Of a stretch of 64,000 nucleotides of DNA, positions 57,690 through 64,000 are shown piece by piece. Within the stretch, counting starts at the first letter, position 1; every line of letters starts with the position of its first letter. Position numbers and translations under genes: made by a program. A model generated the notes under the pieces. That model saw nothing but the letters and a program-made list of their open reading frames with translations. It did not search any database and was not told where the DNA came from. Origin of the DNA: Aquatica leii (lineage: Eukaryota > Arthropoda > Insecta > Coleoptera > Lampyridae). Location of the stretch: assembly GCA_035610365.1 (NCBI GenBank), contig CM069432.1:181397027-181461026 (forward strand). The letters run 5' to 3'.

Positions 57690-57702
57690 GGGGGGGGAAT
57701 TC
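57690..57702 (+). other. Polypurine tract
   Basis: GGGGGGGGAAT followed by TC lies directly before the 3' LTR and would prime plus-strand synthesis. Confidence 0.8.
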
Positions 57703-59045
57703 TGTTACGTGCATAAATTTAAATAATGCATCACCCTGTACATCAATTTAATTAAAAATTGCTTTTGATATTTCTTGACGCCATCTATCGGGTTCGTTGG
57801 TCACTTGGTATTGACAGACGGCATCCGGTGTCAGACCGGCATTTGCACTTTACCTTCGTACCTGTTAATATCTATGTCTGCGTGAATTGAATATCGTTTT
57901 CAAGAATCATCCACGTGCTGGGACACGATGGAAATTAGTAGTTTCTCTTAAATAATTGATTTCATACCCGCAGAGTAAGTGTTTTTATTATTTCTTTACT
58001 TAAACGTAATTTCTATGTCTTTTGGTTAGCACCATGTGCCACCTTCACGATTAGGGATATTCGTATCGTTACATAAAATCCTCAAGGGGAAATTATAAGC
58101 GAAAGCAGAAGATCTTAATTACTGCAGACGATTTAATTCTATGTGGAGGCCATATATTCACCTGGATGAATATCACATTGTTCGGAAGGTCTTAATTACT
58201 GGGTCGATTAAATTCTATTCGAAGGCAATTACTTAATACCACCAGAGGCGTAACATTAGTATAACAGCATCCGACGTTCGGTTTTGTGTTTTGTGTACAT
58301 TTACAATTTACGTAATGACTTTGTAGATTTCGATTTCGTGAGCTATTAGGTTGACACGATTTGCAATTAAAAATTAATTACAGGACACGTGCCGAAGGAG
58401 CGCTTCCTCCGCATAAAAGGAACACCTGTATTGGTGGTAAGTTTTATAATTTTTCTTTCGTCGTCAACGAGGTTTCTCCACGAAACTTACAATCATAACT
58501 TCGTACTGAGTATCGTAATGGTAATATCTTTAGTTAGTAAATTTGCTTATACTACGTATGCTGTTTATGCTTATTTATTGTGATAATTTAATGTTAATGC
58601 TATAATAATTATTTTGCCTTATTGTCGTTAATGCCATATTTCTAAGTATGTAAACGATATTTACTGCGAACTATTCGTATTCATGTTTTTCACTAATGTC
58701 ATGTAAATTGCCTATCTTACTGTGATTCGATTTTGTATATTCTCGCTAGTACCTACTCAGATTTGACTGTTTAATTCTTATTATATTTATCGTGATAGAG
58801 TAATTAAAGTACCATTGTTGTTAATGATCGAGTTTCTTTTCCATTTTAGTCGTTTCTTTCAGCAGTTACGAACTTAACATCATCGTTACAAGTTTATTAC
58901 CATTTCTGCTGTGAGCAGGCGGAAACTTACTTTGGACAGGCTCTGGCGCCCTTAATTAGCTTTTATTTACCTCTAAGAACCCTACCCTCTCTCCGACTGT
59001 TGAGAGTTGGCCGTGCAGGTTCGTAACCAGCTAAAGCTTGTAATA
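57703..59045 (+). repeat. 3' LTR (1,343 bp)
   Basis: Near-identical copy of 52,317-53,662, ending GCTTGTAATA before the T-rich flank. Confidence 0.93.
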
Positions 59046-60071
59046 TTTTTTTTAAATATAGGCAAGCACTTATTTTAAAAATATTTAAAAACACTGCAGA
59101 TGGAACCTGCAATCATTGTTTTGCTAATGATTTGTAGTAATTTTTAAATAACGATTATGCATTGCTGAAAAATTTAGAAAAGAAATTGTACACAAAAAAA
59201 ACATATAAATAAGCATGTATGTACAGGCATTTGCTTAAAAGTCTGCAGTCTAGTAATAAGTATATAGGATACGCTGAAAGTAATTATCTTAAAAAAAACT
59301 TGTATTTGAAAAGAAACATTTTAGTGGAGTTGTAAGTGTAATTGATTATTATTATTTTCCGATTATCGTCATAAACATTGTTCTTTTTTGTTTCTACCCT
59401 AATAATGTTTTTTATTTAATTTCAACCTGAAAATTATTGTTTTTAAACAAACTTTGTTATAATTTGTAATGTGGATCGATACAAAATTGTATTAATAATA
59501 GTTCAAATTATTGCTCTAAATCGATAAAAAATCAAAGGCGTGTAGCAGGTTAAAGATAAAGTAATTAATAAACGCAATAATATCTTAATGCTGATTGTAA
59601 AAGTTTTTTTTTGTTGTTTTCGTATCATCCTTGCATTGCGGTAAATATCAACTGTGCACCAAACAAGAGCCTTTGTGGATATTTTAATCCCTTCAATGTG
59701 CCGGTCTCTTCGACCATTCATAGATATTGCAGTTTTAAGGGAAATTTCATTCAAAGAATCTCATTCTGCCGATGCTGACAAAATTTTTTTAAAACAAATC
59801 GTTATTACTTTGAGCAGTGTTTAATATTCATTTCTTTAACAAAGGCGTTAAACAATTACAATACAAACTCGTTCTCTAGATAGCAAATAAGGAAAATGTA
59901 TTTTTCTAAACAACATACCGAACAAGTTTTGTATTTAAACTTCTTTAATATTGTGACTAATAAAGAAGCTATATGCGCATCAATTTTTCGATTTTTAAAA
60001 CGTGATACAGGCAAATTTAAATGTTTCTTATTAAAGGATAGTTTATTCGCAATAAACGGCAAATAGTATAT
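59046..60071. other. AT-rich non-coding spacer
   Basis: No gene recognised. Confidence 0.45.
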
Positions 60072-60194
60072 TATATATCAAGGTTGAGAAGTGCATCATT
60101 ATAACCTAAGCGATAGATTATATCGCGAGACGCGAAGCGTCGAGGGATATAAATCGCGCAGGTTATAATGAACTTCTCAACCGTGTTATATATA
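60072..60194. repeat. Palindromic miniature element 1
   Basis: Arms ATATATCAAGGTTGAGAAGT and GCATCATTATAACCT pair with AGGTTATAATGAACTTCTCA and the following CCGTGTTATATAT. The centre is GACGCGAAGCGTC (60,128-60,140), itself a hairpin. Total about 123 bp, non-coding. Confidence 0.75.
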
Positions 60195-61139
60195 CAATTT
60201 TTTCCAGACTAGAATTATTAAAACCTTGCTACCTGTTACTAAATCAAATTTAAAATTTAGGATATTGATTTTAAATTAAAAATCAAGTCAGTAATTATGA
60301 AATAATATAAAATGCGACACCGCTCGAAGTAATTCGAGCGTGAACATTTTAGTCCCTTTAGCGCAATAGAATTAACTCGAGCATGCATATTAAGGGGTTA
60401 ATTTAAACTTAAGAAAAGCAGTTTTCAAGAATTATTGAATTAAAATGAAACAAACGCTCACCGTTTGTAAAATTTAAAATTATGTTGTTGAAGTGGGAGA
60501 AAATGGGTATAGGAATTTAAATAACCACCGAGTGGTTTTAAGCCTACCCTAAAATTGAACGTCGTTTTTTTTACCTGCTAGACAATCGTTCAAGCTTAGT
60601 TAATGTGCGTGTTGTACAAATCGAGTGTTAACTTTGTGTAATTGTGTTATACTAAAAGTTCCAGTTATAAAGGTAAAACATTTTTATACATATTTTTAAC
60701 AGACACAAAAGAACACATAATTCATAATTGCAGATATATCGTCAGTATATAAAAAGACATAAAAACAGGCTATCCCTAAATTTTCTATGTTTGCCCTAAT
60801 TTTAGAATACCCAGATTTGTTACGATTTTCTAGATCACTAGGAACTCTGTAAAAAATCAAATCAAATATAAACATTGGTGGTTTAGTTAAGCATTTTTTT
60901 CTAATTTCAGCTTCCTTAAAATGAATAGTTCCTACCGCCACGGAAATGGACGTTTTAGTGGCAACAAAGTTGTGGACTAGAAAATCGAGAGAAAAAGTGA
61001 AAAAAGATTAAAGACGATTACATTTATTTTAGATGTTTTTAAATTTGTAAATAAGTAATAAATATATATGTATTATATCGTATCGTATAAAATCTGTTGT
61101 TTATCAAGAATTGAACCTTTACTTTAATGTGTTTTATTT
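60195..61139. other. AT-rich non-coding spacer
   Basis: No gene recognised. The 81-residue minus frame at 60,696-60,941 has no known match. Confidence 0.4.
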
Positions 61140-61690
61140 TCTAATGTTAACTATAAGATATAATATGTTAAGCAGCCATTAATCGTTGAGCAACTGAAAA
61201 AATAGTATTTTTTAAGCAGTTTTAAAATCCAACAATTACATATCTTTTTCAGTTAACTTCAGGTTACTCTGACATGTTGATCGTTGAATAAGTTTAAAAA
61301 TTGTATATTTCAAACAGCTTTAAATTTAAACAGTAAACTAACTATTTAGATTAACTTTAAGTTATCCTAAGAGGTTGAACGTTAAGCAAACAAAAATTGA
61401 TATCTTGTAGTCAGTTTTAAATACCAACAATTAACAATCACTTTCGATTAACTTTAGATTACCCTAACAGGTTGAACGTTGAGCAAACAAAAAATGGTAT
61501 CTTTTTAGTAGTTTTAAAACTCAACTATGCACCGGCTATTTCGATTAACTTTAGGTTAGTCCAACAAGTTGACCAATGAATAAGTGAAAAAAAAATCTTT
61601 TTAGTAGATTTAAAAGTAAACAATAAGCTGTCCTTTTCGGTTAATTTTGGGTTATCCTAAAAGGTTGACCGTTGAATATACGCAAGGTCA
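61140..61690. repeat. Satellite-like tandem repeat, about 97-bp period
   Basis: The block (A)TCGTTGA or GAACGTTGAGC-like recurs at 61,182, 61,280, 61,378, 61,474, 61,571 and 61,667, giving spacings of 96-98 bp. Each unit also holds a GATTAACTTTAGGTTA-type block, an AGTTTTAAAA-type block and a GGTTGAC/GGTTGAAC block. About 5.5 copies, well diverged. Confidence 0.85.
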
Positions 61691-62217
61691 GTATAAGCTG
61701 CTTTATGGTATTGCACAGTCAAAGCCGAAAGTTTATATTAAAGGGCTGAAAATATTAAAACATAATTTTTAACGACAAATGAAAAAAGTAAAGTTGAATG
61801 TAGTGTTTTTTTTATTCTGACTTATTTATATTATAATGAACTTGGCTACTGATATTAATTTTAAAGTACACTTGTGGTGAAAAAACATTCTTAGACAATG
61901 TGTAAATAGATTTGTTGAAACTATCTTTTGACCTAAACCGTAACTTTTATCTTTTCAAAACATTACATATTTAGTAAAGATAAGCACGTGCATTATATTT
62001 GTCCTGGCAAGCAACAGATTCAACTTACAAAAAAACTTTCATATCATCTAACACTACCTTTTTAATGCGGTACACTTTGATTATCAAACGTGCGACTTTT
62101 AATACATGTTATTTCGATAAGCGTGTTGAATCGCTAACAAAAATGTTGGTACTACGTTAACTGCGCGAAAAATGATTCCCGTGATCAAATGATACCCAGA
62201 AGTCTTGAAATAGTTAT
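61691..62217. other. Non-coding spacer
   Basis: Nothing recognised. Confidence 0.4.
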
Positions 62218-62339
62218 TTGTATCACTAGTCCAGAAAGTGCTATTTTGCGAGTATGAGCATATTTGTAGGCCGAGGTGAAGCCGAGGCCTATAAAAAGCG
62301 AATACTCGCAAAATACTTTTAGGACGTGTGATACACAAC
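62218..62339. repeat. Palindromic miniature element 2
   Basis: TTGTATCACTAGTCC at the left pairs with GGACGTGTGATACACAA at the right. Inner pairs are TATTTTGCGAGTAT with ATACTCGCAAAATA, and TAGGCCGAGG with CCGAGGCCTA around GTGAAG. About 122 bp, non-coding. Confidence 0.75.
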
Positions 62340-63529
62340 ATTTTTTGTGCTGACCTTTATAGTATAAATTAATTAAAAGCAGTTATTTAAGTATTGATTT
62401 TTAATAAAATTTAATAACATATGTTGATAAAACTGAAACCTGTAATGACGAAATGCAATTGTTTTTGAAATTAATTTGACAATTACATAATATTATTACA
62501 ATTTCACTTATATGAAAATAAAACCATTGTTTTTATCAATTGTAAGATATAAGCAAATTTGTTAGATTTGTTTAAAAAAAAATTGTTAGTGTTACTCTAA
62601 AAAACAATAACACAGATAATGGTGTATGTTAATAAATCTGACAAATTGACAGATGACGTTTAATTAATTAATAATTACTAGTGCCAACTTTTAGTTATAA
62701 AATTCTACTACACTTTACCGACCTAGGCCGAAAAAGTAAAATTTCCGGGCGATTATGATACCTGTGAAATACGTCAAAACGGACGGAAGCACAAAAACAA
62801 ATTTAAATACTCATTGCAGTTGAATACGAATATCGTATTTTGTTTTTATGTAGGGTGCGTCACGATGATGGCCTATTATAGGTATCTCTAGAACGAATTG
62901 ATTGAATATAGTTTTCAAACATGGCACATGTAGGTCTTAGAATATGATCTTTTTAACTAAAATATTTTCAATAATGCCTGAGTCTCGTGTATAGCGAAAG
63001 TAGCTATCAACTTTGTTATTTTAAATAGAACACTGTATTTTAGCATTTTTGTAATGAATTCTAGGTTAAGTTTCATAAGTGCATCCTATACCGTATGTTT
63101 AACAGTTATGAGATATTTTAAAAAGAATGAAAGAAACTATATTTCTTGCCTTGTATGAGAGCGTTTAACTTTGTCCTAAACAGAGAAATTATTTTGAAGT
63201 TTTGGTATTAACGTCATCAAATGGTCGTCTTTATCTACGCAAATTCAAAATTTTAATTTATTGTACCGGATGTTCATAATATTCCTACCATTCCGAACTT
63301 TTCAAAATCCCCAATTATTTTTAATGGAACACCCTCTATTTTATTTTATTTTTGAATTCTACATAACTTTTAAAGATAATTTCATTAGAGATGTCTTATA
63401 TATCTATTTCTTATACTTTTTGGAATATAAGACTTTCAAAGTAAATACTATGAAACTAAGTAAAATTATAAAAGTTTTTAATAAAGTTTTGGAAGAAAAC
63501 GTTAAAACAAACAATCACTTGACTTGAAG
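62340..63529. other. AT-rich non-coding spacer
   Basis: No gene recognised. The 88-residue frame at 63,261-63,527 is Phe/Lys/Asn-rich and typical of chance AT-rich sequence. Confidence 0.4.
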
Positions 63530-64000
63530 TTTAATATTTATTTGAGAAAAAAAAGCACTGCGATTTTGGTCTAGACATTTGTTTATTCTTGTAAGCAAGT
63601 TTTCATTTATTGCACGTTGAATTTTCTTCTTTTCTAAATTGTTAAATCCATGCAGCACTCTTTCAATCATAATTTTTTTTTTCGTAGAAGAAACAAGACT
63701 CTTTATGTAGCTTCAAATAAAACAATTCAAATCCGGTGAACGAGGGGGCCAATGAAAATGCCCATTATTGGCAATCCACCGATTTTCAAACATTCCATGT
63801 GGCATGTTTTGAACAATATAGGCGTTGTGTGCCGGCTTCTTAAACTGGCAAATTATTCAAGGGAACTTGAACAACGTACTTAAAATGTTGCAATAACGTT
63901 CGAAATTGAGGTTTTTGTCATAAATGTACAAAAATAAGATTTTGTTATTCTTAACTCCACAATACACATTAAATTCCCAAGAATCTTGAAACTGCCTTTC
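63530..64000 (-). pseudogene. Tc1/mariner transposase C-terminal fragment, running off the window
   Basis: The minus strand reads QNMPHGMFENRWIANNGHFH then WPPRSPDLN, a stop, and SYIKSLVSSTKKKIMIERVL. The NRW..N/GG..WPPRSPDLN block is the last catalytic region of the same transposase group as the element at 27.3 kb, but the copies are distant. At least one in-frame stop is present. The upstream part lies beyond 64,000. Confidence 0.7.

Larger units (their letters stand above)
52317..59045 (+). mobile_element. Ty3/gypsy-type LTR retrotransposon, non-autonomous
   Basis: Two almost identical LTRs (52,317-53,662 and 57,703-59,045) start TGTTACGTGC and end GTAATA. They are flanked by TTTT (or ATTTT) on both sides, which fits a 4-5 bp target duplication. 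A TGG-starting primer-binding site follows the 5' LTR, and a polypurine tract precedes the 3' LTR. The 4.0 kb interior has a gag remnant and an integrase zinc-finger remnant but no reverse transcriptase, RNase H or integrase core. It could only have moved with proteins from a related full element. Confidence 0.93.

Overview
This AT-rich window comes from an arthropod genome, most probably an insect. It holds two intron-containing conserved genes, one orphan reading frame and one tRNA gene. They are separated by long non-coding stretches and many broken transposable elements. The evidence for an insect is a MADF-BESS transcription factor gene, a typical metazoan Tim9 gene with very short introns, a eukaryotic tRNA-Thr(CGT), and insect-type hAT, Tc1/mariner, Crypton-like and Ty3/gypsy relics. 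The order or species cannot be fixed from sequence alone.

Left part (1-5.3 kb): two inverted, deleted copies of one transposable element meet tail to tail near 2880. Both carry parts of a transposase-like protein with the motif GHGKGASDGVGA. At 5.88-7.95 kb lies a host locus: the gene for the mitochondrial import chaperone Tim9 (minus strand, three exons) and, head to head about 320 bp away, an unrecognised 447-residue reading frame with coiled-coil-like segments. From 8.8 to 10.3 kb there is a decayed non-LTR retrotransposon. From 11.28 to 13.67 kb there is a 2.4 kb element with about 450-bp terminal inverted repeats, coding for a broken PIN/FEN-like nuclease-type protein followed by a cysteine-rich CXC-like region.

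Middle part (14.3-31.8 kb): a MADF-BESS regulator gene (15.06-17.17 kb) has a 611-bp hAT deletion derivative inserted 71 bp before its start codon, with an exact 8-bp target duplication. Then follow a repeat with a 15-bp palindrome, a mariner fragment, a TTAA-flanked miniature element, a decayed hAT transposase gene (21.4-23.8 kb), the tRNA-Thr gene (24,867-24,938), a complete-looking but mutated Tc1/mariner element with about 160-bp inverted repeats and DD41D-like spacing (27.34-28.88 kb), and a Crypton-like tyrosine recombinase relic (29.6-30.2 kb).

Right part (31.8-64 kb): this is mostly non-coding, with a 127-bp miniature hAT, a Tc1 fragment, a 1,020-bp hAT deletion derivative (exact TSD CTCTAAAA), a 326-bp foldback element with hammerhead-like core motifs, two tandem-repeat arrays, and a young Ty3/gypsy-type LTR retrotransposon (52,317-59,045). 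The two LTRs of the last element are nearly identical and about 1.34 kb long. Its interior has lost reverse transcriptase and is largely a T-rich region carrying a repeated CCGCTCGTCGGCAT-type motif. Two small palindromic elements (60.1 and 62.2 kb) and a mariner fragment at the right edge complete the window.

The host genes do not form a pathway. Tim9 and the orphan frame may share a bidirectional promoter. The strongest candidates for something little described are the long-TIR element coding for the FEN-like/CXC protein, the orphan gene beside Tim9, the hammerhead-like foldback, and the repeat-filled non-autonomous LTR element.
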